Assembly (NCBI RefSeq): GCF_000255705.1
Contig: NZ_JH636441.1
Span: 108,942-172,941 of the forward strand
Direction: 5' to 3'
Source: Zavarzinella formosa DSM 19928
GTDB taxonomy: Bacteria; Planctomycetota; Planctomycetia; Gemmatales; Gemmataceae
Length of the DNA: 64,000 nt
Shown here: positions 1 through 8,239 of the stretch, piece after piece
Position numbering within the stretch: the stretch's first letter is position 1
Layout: the number at the start of each line of letters is the position of its first letter
The notes under the pieces: model-generated
What the model saw: the letters and a program-made list of their open reading frames with translations, nothing else
The model's database searches: none
Told to the model about the DNA's origin: nothing
Made by a program: the position numbers and the translations under genes

Positions 1-2156
1 AATCCGCCGCCCGCCGCCGGAGGAGCGCCGCCAAAACTCGGAGTGCTCGGCTGAGCGCCCGCATCCCCCCCGGCGCCGGGGGCGGGAACGAACTGATCCA
101 GCCACGAGAGGCCGACGTTTTTCAGCGTGCCGGCGGAGGGGAATTTGTCTTCCCAGACGTTGTAGATGAACGCGTTGCTGATCTTGCCGCGAATCGGATC
201 GGCCGCCAGCCTCTTCTTCTCTTCATCGTTGGCCACCCGGCCGATGTCGATGATGTTCTTCAACAACGTGTCACGGATGAATAAATTGGTCTGAAACTTC
301 TCATCCGGGTGGAAATAGGTGTAACCCCGCACTTCGACGACCCAACCTTCCCCTTCAGGAACCAGATCCTCGCGTTCCTTATCCGGGATGTTGTTCATGT
401 TGAGCCCTTCCTTGGGGCTCCACCATTCGGTCGGGGCCAGTTCGGAACCGGGGAATGATCTCGGCCCGCCAATGTCCAGGCGGCGTCTTTCCTTGATGTT
501 CGTGTAAAGAGTCTTGAGATCCTTGGTGTGCCGGGAATAGACGGCCTCGATGTCGATGGTCGGCAGGAATTCCCGTTTGTCGTCGTCGGAAGCCGTGGTC
601 GCCAGCGGGTTGATCCCTTGGGACATCCGTTGACGGTATTTCTCCAAGGCCTTCAGCCCTTCCGTCGTTCGCCAGTAAGGGGCCAGCCAGTCGGCCGTCA
701 TGTTGCCGTTTTCACCGGGGACGGGCAGGGCTTGATAGGGAAGCTTGTTGATGGCGATCCAGTTCGCCCGTTCCAGTTGCCCGGCAATGATCGATTCCAC
801 TTCCGTCTGCGTTTTCTTGATCTCGTCCTTCTTGTCCTTGATTTCCTTATCCACCTTGTTGGCTTGCTCGATGACCCCCTTGCCTTTGTCGATGGCCGTC
901 TTGATGCGGCCGTCGTAGACATCGGCGAGCGGCAGGGAATAGCCATACGCCAGCACCGTCGTCCCCAACAGGAGCGACGCGGCGGCGGCGACCGCATAGG
1001 GCTTCTTGGCGCGGATCTTGCGATCGAACGAGATTTCCGGCGGCAGCAGGTTCGTCGCCAGACGGGCGACCCCCAGCCCTTGGATCGCCAGCCCGTAGGC
1101 GACCGGATAACTCAGCAGGTTTTCCATGAACACCGGCGCCCCGGTGACCGCTTCCCCGGTGATGCGGGCGAACTTCGCGGGCTTGCGGACATCCAACTGC
1201 AACTTTTCCGCGAGGAACTTTTGCAAGCCCGGCAGCCGGAAGGCGCTTCCCATGCCGACCAGATATTCAATCTGGGCGTCGCGGTGGGTGTTGGTGAAAT
1301 AACCAAGGGAACGTTGCACTTCGCCGACAAACTCCGTCAACACGGGTTTGAGAGCCTTCAAGATGTTGGCCAGTTCCGGCGACTTGGCCGCGTTCCGCTT
1401 CAGGTGTTCGGCCTTGGCGAAGGTGAGTTTCAATTCCTTGGTGAGCGCCCGTGTGAAGTGGTTCCCGCCGATGGGGATGGGCCGCTGCCAGATGATCCGG
1501 GCGGCGTCGGTGATGACGAGGTTGGACCCGTCCGTGCCGATGTCCATGCCGACGACGCATTTTTTCTTGCCGGGGGCGGCCGGCGGGGCGGGTTCGCCAT
1601 CCGGGCCGCCGCGTTTCATCATTTCGTAAGTCAGGAAGTTCACCAAGGCCAGCGGGGCCATCTGGACCGTGTGGACTTCCATCTTCACATTTAGGAAGTG
1701 GCCGATGAACCGGCTGATCATGTCCCGTTTCATGGCGAACAGGCCGATTTCGGTGTCGATGGCAAAACCATCCGTCACCACGCCGTCGCTGATCTTCTGG
1801 AAGTCCCACACGACTTCGTCGAGCGGAAACGGAATTTGTTGCTTGGCTTCAAACTTGACGATGTCGCCGATCTTCTTTTCCTCGACCGGCGGCAGTTTCA
1901 CAAAGCGGGCGAGACCGGACTGGCCGGGCACGCTCATGGCGACCATGTCCCCCTTCACGGGGTTGCGTTCGAGGAATTTTTCGAGGGCTTCGCGGGTGAG
2001 TTCGTCCGGGTTGGCGTCCGGCTGGCTCAGAATCTTGGGATGCTCGACATAATCAAAGGCCGTGGTCGTGACCACCCCGCCGATCATTTCGAGACGGATG
2101 GCCTTGAGGGCGCACTGGCCGATATCGATGCCCCAGAAGCCGGGATTGACAGCCAT
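1..2156 (-). CDS. pilM: PilM-like type IV pilus/secretion ATPase-fold protein with long C-terminal extension (3' end outside window)
   Basis: Open reading frame of at least 718 codons that runs off the left edge. The start at 2156 has GGAG about 10 nt upstream. The N-terminal part looks like PilM, the actin-fold protein that links the type IV pilus (or type II secretion) inner-membrane complex to the cytoplasm: GIDIGQCALKAIRLEM near residue 8 and GMDIGTDGSNLVITD near residue 200 are the two nucleotide-binding loops. A hydrophobic segment at about residues 384-407 (PYAVAAAASLLLGTTVLAYG) is followed by a lysine/glutamate-rich coiled coil (about 410-460), which is how PilN begins, then a region of over 200 residues ending in a Pro/Gly/Ala-rich tail. 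So it resembles a PilM-PilN fusion with an extra domain. Family assignment is from motifs; the fusion reading is inference. The same strand continues left, so further pilus genes may follow. Confidence 0.8.
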   Translation of the reverse strand, partial: MAVNPGFWGIDIGQCALKAIRLEMIGGVVTTTAFDYVEHPKILSQPDANPDELTREALEKFLERNPVKGDMVAMSVPGQSGLARFVKLPPVEEKKIGDIVKFEAKQQIPFPLDEVVWDFQKISDGVVTDGFAIDTEIGLFAMKRDMISRFIGHFLNVKMEVHTVQMAPLALVNFLTYEMMKRGGPDGEPAPPAAPGKKKCVVGMDIGTDGSNLVITDAARIIWQRPIPIGGNHFTRALTKELKLTFAKAEHLKRNAAKSPELANILKALKPVLTEFVGEVQRSLGYFTNTHRDAQIEYLVGMGSAFRLPGLQKFLAEKLQLDVRKPAKFARITGEAVTGAPVFMENLLSYPVAYGLAIQGLGVARLATNLLPPEISFDRKIRAKKPYAVAAAASLLLGTTVLAYGYSLPLADVYDGRIKTAIDKGKGVIEQANKVDKEIKDKKDEIKKTQTEVESIIAGQLERANWIAINKLPYQALPVPGENGNMTADWLAPYWRTTEGLKALEKYRQRMSQGINPLATTASDDDKREFLPTIDIEAVYSRHTKDLKTLYTNIKERRRLDIGGPRSFPGSELAPTEWWSPKEGLNMNNIPDKEREDLVPEGEGWVVEVRGYTYFHPDEKFQTNLFIRDTLLKNIIDIGRVANDEEKKRLAADPIRGKISNAFIYNVWEDKFPSAGTLKNVGLSWLDQFVPAPGAGGDAGAQPSTPSFGGAPPAAGGG

Positions 2157-2203
2157 GATTGAACTGCTCCGCACGCGGACGGGATGGTCACCCAAAATGG
2201 AAT

Positions 2204-2222
2204 TGGCCGCGAACGGGCCAAC
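2204..2222 (-). promoter_or_regulatory. possible sigma-54 promoter for the pilM-like gene
   Basis: On the minus strand TGGCCCG (2220-2214) followed by GC at 2207-2206 gives GG-N10-GC spacing; the -24 box differs from TGGCACG at one base but the -12 box lacks the usual TT before GC. It would give a leader of roughly 40 nt. Such matches arise by chance in GC-rich DNA, so this is tentative. Confidence 0.25.
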
Positions 2223-2428
2223 CCCTCATCACCCGATGGCGACGTGATTGATGTACGAAATCATCGACAGGGTATCACGTCGGCAGCGGGGGTGTCAAAT
2301 ATCTTAACACAGATGGCAAGAAGATGTTGGCGCGCCACCGGGCAATTGCCCGCCATACCCGGACGAACGGCACGACCGGCCCTTTGGGGGGCGGGTTGAC
2401 TGGAATGACAAACAACCGGCGCGATAAT

Positions 2429-2557
2429 GGTTTTCCGGTCTGAAGGACCGGTTAATCCAGCCCGGTCCCTGAGGGCCGGGTAATAAAACTTGGGGGCATC
2501 GTGTTCCCAGCCCTGACGGACTGGGCTGGATTAGCCGGTCTTTCAGACCGGAAAACC
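2429..2557. repeat. long imperfect inverted repeat
   Basis: Left arm 2429-2465 and right arm 2521-2557 are near reverse complements (GGTTTTCCGGTCTGAAGGAC against the mirror copy ending CAGACCGGAAAACC), enclosing about 55 nt that repeat parts of the same CCAGCCC/GGGCTGG words. It fills most of the 421-bp gap between the pilM-like start and the rpoN stop; nothing else coding is seen there. It could act as a terminator for rpoN or be a mobile palindromic element. Confidence 0.75.
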
Positions 2558-2577
2558 AACACCACGCCAATCCCTCT

Positions 2578-4092
2578 TTACGCCGGGGCGTGTTCTTTCC
2601 GCTCCCGCGACGAGGCGATGCTCAGCAGTTTTCGATATTTCGTCACCGTCCGGCGTTTCACCGGGAAGCCGGCGGCGGTGAGCTTTTCCTCAAGTTCTTC
2701 GTCCGAAAGCGGGTTGGCCTTGTCCTCGTTGCCGACCATGTCGAGGAGGGCTTTTTTCACCTTTTCCCACGGGATTTGTTCGCCGGTTTCCTTGTTGGTG
2801 GCCGCTCCGACGAAGAAACGCTTGAGAGGGAACACTCCGCGCGGCGTCTGAATCCACTTGTCGTCCACGGCCCGGCTGACGGTGGTGACGTGAACCTTCA
2901 CCAAGTCGGCGATTTCCTGCATCTTCAGGGGTCGAATCGCATCCGGGCCTTCGTTCAGGAATTCCTTCTGGTGGTCGATGATGGCCCGCGTCACCCGCAT
3001 CAGCGTGTTGCGGCGTTGTTCGATGGCGTCCCGCAGCCACTCGGCCGATTGCAGCTTCTTTTTGAGATAATCGCGGGTTTCCGGGGTGTTTTCCCGGTCT
3101 TTGTACATCGAGTAGTAGCGTTTCGGAATGTTCAGCCGGGGGGCCCAGTCGTCCGTCAGCCGGATTTCGTATTCGCCTTCCTCGGTCTTTTCGATGATGA
3201 CGTCCGGCGTGACGTAGCGGGTGCTTTCGGTTGAATACTGCGCCCCCGGCTTCGGATTGAAGTGCTTGATGCAGTCAATCGCCTCGCGGATCGTGTCGAG
3301 ATCGGCCCCGGTCTTCTTGGCGATGGCCGGAAGACGGTTGTGGGCGATGTCCTCCATGTGGTCGTGAATCAGTTGCCGGACCAGTTCGCGGTGCGGCGTG
3401 TCCCCCTGAATTTGCAGGGTCAAACATTCCCGAAGATCGCGGGCGCCGACGCCCGGCGGATCGAGATCCTGCACCAGCGACAAGACTTCCTCGATCCGCT
3501 CCTGGCTGACCGGGGGATCAATGGTGCTGGCGATTTCCAGCAGGGAGATCGGGAGAAATTCGTCCTTCTCGTTGCGGCGGGCAACGTATCCGGTCCGGTC
3601 CAGCATCGAGATGATGTGCATGGCGACGGTGCGGTCGTCGTCGGTGATTTCGAGATCGGAAAGTTGTTCCGCAAGGTAATCTTGCAATGATTGCGGACGC
3701 TCAAGCAGATTCTGCATCGCGTCCATCTTTTTGTCGCCCAGCTCGTCCATCGAGCCGCGGGAGGGCCGGTGTTCCTCCTCGTTGAAGACGCCGCCCCAGT
3801 CTTTGTCGAGGGCTTCGAGCCGCTTGAATTCAAGCTCGGCCCCGTTGTCGTTCATGTCATGCTTGAGGGGGGAGTCCGCGTTGAATTCCGGCGGGGCCGT
3901 ATCGGCGGCTTCCATGTCCGGGTTGGAATCCCTCAACTCAAGAACCGGGTTTTCCTGTAATTCCTTTTCGATTCTGGCCTGCAATTCCGCGATGGGAAGT
4001 TGCAGAATTTCCATCGACTGGATCATTCGGGGAGCCAGTTGCAGCTTCAGCTGAAACGTCTGACGGTGCGATAAATCCATTCCCATTTTCAT
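2578..4092 (-). CDS. rpoN: RNA polymerase sigma-54 factor RpoN
   Basis: 504 residues with the three parts of sigma-54: an N-terminal glutamine/leucine-rich activator-interacting region (RQTFQLKLQLAPRM, about residues 10-60), an acidic linker (60-130), the core-binding domain, a helix-turn-helix (MQEIADLVKVHVTTVSRAV) and near the C-terminus the RpoN box, here VKRRTVTKYR, which contacts the -24 promoter element. Start chosen at 4092 because GAGG lies 9 nt upstream; an upstream in-frame start at 4137 lacks a ribosome site and adds non-conserved residues. It directs core polymerase to GG-N10-GC promoters that need AAA+ activators; one such activator is encoded at 51805-53133. It follows recR-ybaB-dnaX on the same strand, 60 bp after recR, so cotranscription is possible. 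Confidence 0.96.
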   Translation of the reverse strand: MKMGMDLSHRQTFQLKLQLAPRMIQSMEILQLPIAELQARIEKELQENPVLELRDSNPDMEAADTAPPEFNADSPLKHDMNDNGAELEFKRLEALDKDWGGVFNEEEHRPSRGSMDELGDKKMDAMQNLLERPQSLQDYLAEQLSDLEITDDDRTVAMHIISMLDRTGYVARRNEKDEFLPISLLEIASTIDPPVSQERIEEVLSLVQDLDPPGVGARDLRECLTLQIQGDTPHRELVRQLIHDHMEDIAHNRLPAIAKKTGADLDTIREAIDCIKHFNPKPGAQYSTESTRYVTPDVIIEKTEEGEYEIRLTDDWAPRLNIPKRYYSMYKDRENTPETRDYLKKKLQSAEWLRDAIEQRRNTLMRVTRAIIDHQKEFLNEGPDAIRPLKMQEIADLVKVHVTTVSRAVDDKWIQTPRGVFPLKRFFVGAATNKETGEQIPWEKVKKALLDMVGNEDKANPLSDEELEEKLTAAGFPVKRRTVTKYRKLLSIASSRERKEHAPA

Positions 4093-4152
4093 GATGCCAA
4101 TCCTCGAACTATCGACAGACCAACCAACCCAACCCAACTCGTCGGAGCGTGG

Positions 4153-4755
4153 TCAAAACGCCCGACGACCTTCCAACGCATCGGCCAACATTTGCGAGTT
4201 GGCGATTTCCAACGACGACCCGCTCGGCAAACCTCTCGCCAGCCGGGTGATGTTCACCCCGGTGACGGCGAGCATATTGGAGGCGAACAGGGCCGTCCCG
4301 TCGCCTTCCATTGTGGGGCTGGTGGCGAGAATCACTTCCCGCACGCCTCCCCGCTGCACCCGCTTCAACAGCGGATCAAAAGTTAACTTCTCCGGTCCCA
4401 CATTGTCCAAGGGGGCCAACCGGCCGCCGAGGACATGGTAGAGGCCCCGGAAAGAACCCGTTCGCTCAAACATGGCCAAATCCCGCGGGGTTTCCACCAC
4501 ACAGATGGTTCCCGGTTCCCGCCGGGGATCGCGGCACACGGAGCATAACTCGCCTTCGGTGAGATTGAAGCACTGTCCGCAAGGCCGGACGTTGGTCGCC
4601 ACCGATTCGAGAGCCTCCGCCAGAAGAATACAATTATGGCGGTCACCTGCAAGCAAAAAGTGTGCCATCCGCTCCGCCGATTTCGGCCCGACGCCCGGAA
4701 GTTTGGTTAATTCCTGAATCAGTCGGGCAATCACCCCGACGGGCTGATCTGACAC
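4153..4755 (-). CDS. recR: recombination protein RecR
   Basis: 200 residues, the usual RecR length. RecR with RecO and RecF loads RecA at gaps during recombinational repair. Visible parts: N-terminal helix-hairpin-helix (LTKLPGVGPKSAERMAHFLL), a C4 zinc finger (CGQCFNLTEGELCSVCRD), then a Toprim domain (TICVVETPRDLAMFE...YHVLGG) and the C-terminal Walker-B-like part. The GTG at 4755 is preferred because GAAGGA stands 6 nt upstream; another in-frame GTG at 4773 would add six residues (VREGYP) and destroy that ribosome site. Lies in the conserved order dnaX-ybaB-recR. Confidence 0.95.
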   Translation of the reverse strand: MSDQPVGVIARLIQELTKLPGVGPKSAERMAHFLLAGDRHNCILLAEALESVATNVRPCGQCFNLTEGELCSVCRDPRREPGTICVVETPRDLAMFERTGSFRGLYHVLGGRLAPLDNVGPEKLTFDPLLKRVQRGGVREVILATSPTMEGDGTALFASNMLAVTGVNITRLARGLPSGSSLEIANSQMLADALEGRRAF

Positions 4756-4812
4756 GGGATATCCTTCTCGCACAAGACTTGATCCGGCAACCGGCCACGG
4801 ACGGGCGACACC

Positions 4813-5154
4813 TCAAAATCCGGGCAACCCGCCGGGGGGGATGGGCATTCCCAGTTCTTGGGCGATGTTGGCGCTGGCTTTCGCCATTTCTTCACGGGCT
4901 TTGGAAAGGGCGATGTTTGAGGCCGAAATGATGAGGTCGGCCAGCATGTCCCGGTCGTTGAGGGCCATCGCTTGTTCAGAAATGACACAACTGGTCAGTT
5001 CCATCCGGCCGTTCGCCTTCACGACGACCATCCCGCCGCCGGCGTTTCCGTCGACGACGATTTTGGCCATTTTCTCCTGCATCTCGCTCATCGCGGACTG
5101 CAATTTGGGGAGGTTTTTGAGCATCCCCATCATCTGGCCGAGTCCCTGAAACAT
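4813..5154 (-). CDS. ybaB: YbaB/EbfC family nucleoid-associated protein
   Basis: 113 residues, starting at MFQGLGQMMGMLKNLP with a GAGGA ribosome site directly upstream; the longer open frame to 5235 overlaps dnaX and is not typical of the family. YbaB/EbfC proteins are small dimeric DNA-binding proteins usually encoded between dnaX and recR, as here. The lysine/glutamine/methionine-rich first helix, the central beta strands with a glycine-rich turn (VDGNAGGGMVVVKANG) and the C-terminal helix (DLIISASNIALSKAREEM) match the family. The tail LGMPIPPGGLPGF is also typical. Confidence 0.94.
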   Translation of the reverse strand: MFQGLGQMMGMLKNLPKLQSAMSEMQEKMAKIVVDGNAGGGMVVVKANGRMELTSCVISEQAMALNDRDMLADLIISASNIALSKAREEMAKASANIAQELGMPIPPGGLPGF

Positions 5155-5173
5155 AAATCCTCTTTGCCGGTCT

Positions 5174-6961
5174 TCACGGCGATTCTTCGGGTGACGGCAC
5201 GGCTTCGGCCTCGCCCTCGGTGACGACGACGCCAAAGCCTTCTTCCATCTTGAGCATTCGCCCTTCCAGTTTGCCGAGGATCGCCGTCAGCAAGGGATCT
5301 TTCAGGGCCATTCGCTCGCGGTCCTTGGCGGAAACCGCCGGAACCGTCGGGCCGGGGGAGCCGTTTTTGGCGTCGAGTTCAAAGCGAACCGCCCACGGAA
5401 CCCCCGTGAGTTTTTTCAGGTTCGTCTCGATGATCGTCGCCCGAGTCGCCTCCCGGCAATACTCATAGGCACTATCATACCGTGCGGGGAAGCGCAACAC
5501 TAGCGTTTTTGGCCCGACAATTGCAGGAAGACTCGCTTGACTAAGCTCGGCCCCGTGCATGACGCCCAATGTGGATTTGACCTTAGCCCATACGTCATTG
5601 AGAGTTGCGGCCGTCAGATCGAGAAGTTCGTTGCTCGTTTCCGGCGGTGGCGGGGCCGCGAGATTTCCAGCCCGGAAACTGTCAGCCAGACTCAGGTGGC
5701 CGTTTTTTTTTGACGGCTCCGCGCCGGAAGCGACTGCGCCCGGTGAAGTTCCGGCGATGACCTTCGCCCCGCCCCCCTGACTGATCCATTGGGCGATTTG
5801 AGTCAGCGGAATCAGATCCTCCATCCGGCTCAGTCGCACGACGGCCATTTCCAGCAGCACTTGTCCGTGGTTGGTCGCCTTCAGCCGGGCTTTGGTGGTG
5901 GCCAGCACATCCAGCCCCGCCAAAATGGTGTCCAATGTTTGGGAAGCGGACTGCCTGCGGATGGTCTCCACATGCGCTTCGGGAACATCAAGTTCGTCGA
6001 ACCGTCCCTCCGTGCAGGAGAGCAACATCAACGCCCGCCAGTATTCGATGAGTTGGTCCAGCACTTCGCCGAGTTGCAACCCGTCGTCCGCGCACTTGGC
6101 CACCCGTTCGAGGGCTTTCCCCGGATCTTTGCCGAGGATGGCCGAGGCGATCTCAATCACCCGGTCCCCGGCGGCCGTCCCCAGCACGGCGTGAACCAAC
6201 TCGGCCGAGAGTTTCCCGTCTCCGGCCGAGAGCATTTGTTCCAGCAGTGATTGGGCGTCCCGCATCGACCCGCCCGCCCGTCGGGCGATCAATCGCAGGG
6301 CCTCGTCGTCGGCCTGGCGGTTTTCCCCGGCCATCACCTTTTTCAAATGCTCGAAAATGCGGGCGGTGGTGATGCTCGGAAAGTCAAACCGCTGACAGCG
6401 GGACAGGATCGTGACCGGAATCTTGCCGACTTCCGTCGTGGCGAAGATGAATTTGACGTGCGGCGGCGGTTCCTCCAGCGTCTTCAGCAGCGCGTTAAAC
6501 GCGGCCTTCGAGAGCATGTGAACTTCGTCGATAATGTAGATCTTGTACCGCGACCGGCTCGGCCGGGTGGCGACGTTCTGCCGAATCGTCCGCACCTCGT
6601 CGACGCCGTTGTTGCTCGCCCCGTCAATCTCGATGACGTCAATGTCTTCCCCGGCGGTGATGGCCCGGCACGCTCCGCAGACGCCGCACGGGTTCACCGT
6701 CGGCCCGGTTTCGCAATTCAGGGCTTTGGCCAAAATCCGGGCCGCCGAGGTTTTGCCGACGCCGCGCGCCCCGGTGAAGAGATAGGCATGGGCGACGCGG
6801 TCACTCGTGATCGCATTGGTGATCGCCTTCGAGACGGCCTCCTGCCCGATGAGTTCCGCGAACTGCTGCGGCCGATAACGCCGGGCAACGACCGTGTATT
6901 CCCCCGGAACCGGCGAGTCTTCCGGCGGGGCTGATTCGGGAGTGGCCTTCTTTTTGGACAT
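5174..6961 (-). CDS. dnaX: DNA polymerase III subunit gamma/tau
   Basis: 595 residues. Clamp-loader ATPase of the replicative polymerase. Walker A GARGVGKT at residues 64-71, a four-cysteine zinc motif (C83, C92, C95, C98), the IIDEVHML Walker B segment near residue 145, the sensor-1 region (FIFATTEVGKIPVTILSRCQRFDF) and the arginine-rich sensor-2 helix (GGSMRDAQSLLEQ). The C-terminal 200 residues are the variable tau-like part, less conserved. No A-rich slippery site was noticed, so a separate gamma form is not predicted from frameshifting. First gene of dnaX-ybaB-recR, with 19 bp to ybaB. Confidence 0.95.
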   Translation of the reverse strand: MSKKKATPESAPPEDSPVPGEYTVVARRYRPQQFAELIGQEAVSKAITNAITSDRVAHAYLFTGARGVGKTSAARILAKALNCETGPTVNPCGVCGACRAITAGEDIDVIEIDGASNNGVDEVRTIRQNVATRPSRSRYKIYIIDEVHMLSKAAFNALLKTLEEPPPHVKFIFATTEVGKIPVTILSRCQRFDFPSITTARIFEHLKKVMAGENRQADDEALRLIARRAGGSMRDAQSLLEQMLSAGDGKLSAELVHAVLGTAAGDRVIEIASAILGKDPGKALERVAKCADDGLQLGEVLDQLIEYWRALMLLSCTEGRFDELDVPEAHVETIRRQSASQTLDTILAGLDVLATTKARLKATNHGQVLLEMAVVRLSRMEDLIPLTQIAQWISQGGGAKVIAGTSPGAVASGAEPSKKNGHLSLADSFRAGNLAAPPPPETSNELLDLTAATLNDVWAKVKSTLGVMHGAELSQASLPAIVGPKTLVLRFPARYDSAYEYCREATRATIIETNLKKLTGVPWAVRFELDAKNGSPGPTVPAVSAKDRERMALKDPLLTAILGKLEGRMLKMEEGFGVVVTEGEAEAVPSPEESP

Positions 6962-6979
6962 TGTTCTGGCGTGAATGGA

Positions 6980-7220
6980 AGAGAAAAAAAGGCATTAACC
7001 ACAAAGACGCAAAGATCACACAAAGTTTCACAAAGAAGATCAAATCAGATCAAAAACAGAGAAGAAGCAAAGGAAGAATGAGCAAAACAAAGATCAGAAG
7101 ACGATTAGACGGTTTGGAATTCGTGTCCTTTTGTCTTTCCTTTGCTTCTCAAGTTTCGTTCATTCTTTGTGAAATTTTGTGTGATCTTTGAGTCTTTGTG
7201 GTTAATGCTTTCTCTTTTCT
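6980..7220. repeat. long composite inverted repeat rich in CACAAAG units
   Basis: Outer arms at about 6980-7037 and 7163-7215 are near reverse complements (ATTAACCACAAAGACGCAAA against TTTGAGTCTTTGTGGTTAAT). A second inner pair, AGAAGCAAAGGAA near 7063-7076 and TTCCTTTGCTTCT near 7137-7149, makes the hairpin composite. It fills the gap between the cyclophilin stop and the dnaX start, both on the minus strand. AT-rich compared with its neighbours. Confidence 0.8.
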
Positions 7221-7241
7221 TTGCTTCTCTTCCCTTCCATT

Positions 7242-8162
7242 TTACCCGCCCGAATGGGCCACGGGATGTCCGTTGTTGGTCGGGTCCGGGTTCACGGTCA
7301 CTTTTTTCATGGTGGCCGGTTTTTCCGGGAATTCGCGGGCCGGGTCGATCTCCGGGGGCAGCAGTTTCGCAGTGGAGATGCGTTTCAGCACATCCATGCC
7401 TTTGGTGACTTTGCCGATCAGGCTGAAATTGCCGTCGAGGGCGGTGGCGGTGCCGAGGGTGATGTAGAACCGCACTCCGGCGGTGGCGGGGTCTGCGTCC
7501 CGGCCGAAGCCGACGGTGCCTTCGTCGTGTTTGATTGTTTCGTGGAATTCCGGCTTCAAGTGATAGCCGATGTGACCGACTCCGGGGTCGCCGGTTCCGG
7601 CCGGGCAACCGGCCTTGAGCATGTCCAGCCGGAATTTTTTGCCGTCGGCCTGTTCCGCTTCTTGATGAATCACGCGGTCGAACTTCAAGCCGTCGTAATA
7701 CCCGACCTTGATGAGGGCGAGAAAGTTCCGCACATGGTTCGGGGCCGATTCGGGGGTGAGGGTGATTTCAACAGTTCCCTCGTCCGTCTCGATGGTGACG
7801 ACGTAAGGCTGCGGCCGGCCGGATTTGTCCGTGAGCGAGATGGTCGGCCAGAGTTTTTCGACAGCCTCCCGCAGCGGGGCGGTTGCCTTGCCGGAAATGG
7901 TGCGATCCGGCGGCAGCAATTGGTCTTCGCCCAATTCATCCGTGACGGCTTGATTGAAGGGCACGGCCAGATTGACGGGGGCCGGTTTCGTCGCGTCCCC
8001 CGCGGGCGTGGCCGGGCTTGATTCGGCGGCGGGGATGGCGGCAACCGGAGGATCACCGGCTTTTGACCCGCAACCGCTGAGCGTGATTCCCGCCGAGAGG
8101 CCGGCAAACACACCGGCCCCGGCGGCCAGCCAACGGGTACGAACATGGCGGCGGAGCGACAT
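7242..8162 (-). CDS. lipoprotein peptidyl-prolyl cis-trans isomerase (cyclophilin type)
   Basis: 306 residues. Start at 8162 with GGAAGGA upstream; it gives a lipoprotein signal MSLRRHVRTRWLAAGAGVFA ending in the lipobox LSGC, so the enzyme should be anchored outside the cytoplasmic membrane. A proline/alanine-rich spacer precedes a cyclophilin domain (about residues 130-290): VVTIETDEGTVEITLTPE, NHVRNFLALIKVGYYDG, FDRVIH, the GTVGFGR stretch, RFYITLGTATALDGNFSLIGKV. The domain has an insertion after FDRVIH (EAEQADGKKFRLDMLKAG) compared with minimal bacterial cyclophilins. It catalyses proline isomerisation in exported proteins. Longer upstream frame to 8684 is rejected as it overlaps the next gene. 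Confidence 0.88.
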   Translation of the reverse strand: MSLRRHVRTRWLAAGAGVFAGLSAGITLSGCGSKAGDPPVAAIPAAESSPATPAGDATKPAPVNLAVPFNQAVTDELGEDQLLPPDRTISGKATAPLREAVEKLWPTISLTDKSGRPQPYVVTIETDEGTVEITLTPESAPNHVRNFLALIKVGYYDGLKFDRVIHQEAEQADGKKFRLDMLKAGCPAGTGDPGVGHIGYHLKPEFHETIKHDEGTVGFGRDADPATAGVRFYITLGTATALDGNFSLIGKVTKGMDVLKRISTAKLLPPEIDPAREFPEKPATMKKVTVNPDPTNNGHPVAHSGG

Positions 8163-8239
8163 CGCGGAATCCTTCCCCGGAGAACAACTCGTCGAACTTC
8201 CGAAGACGGCGATACCCGCCCCGGTGATTTTGGTCAAGC

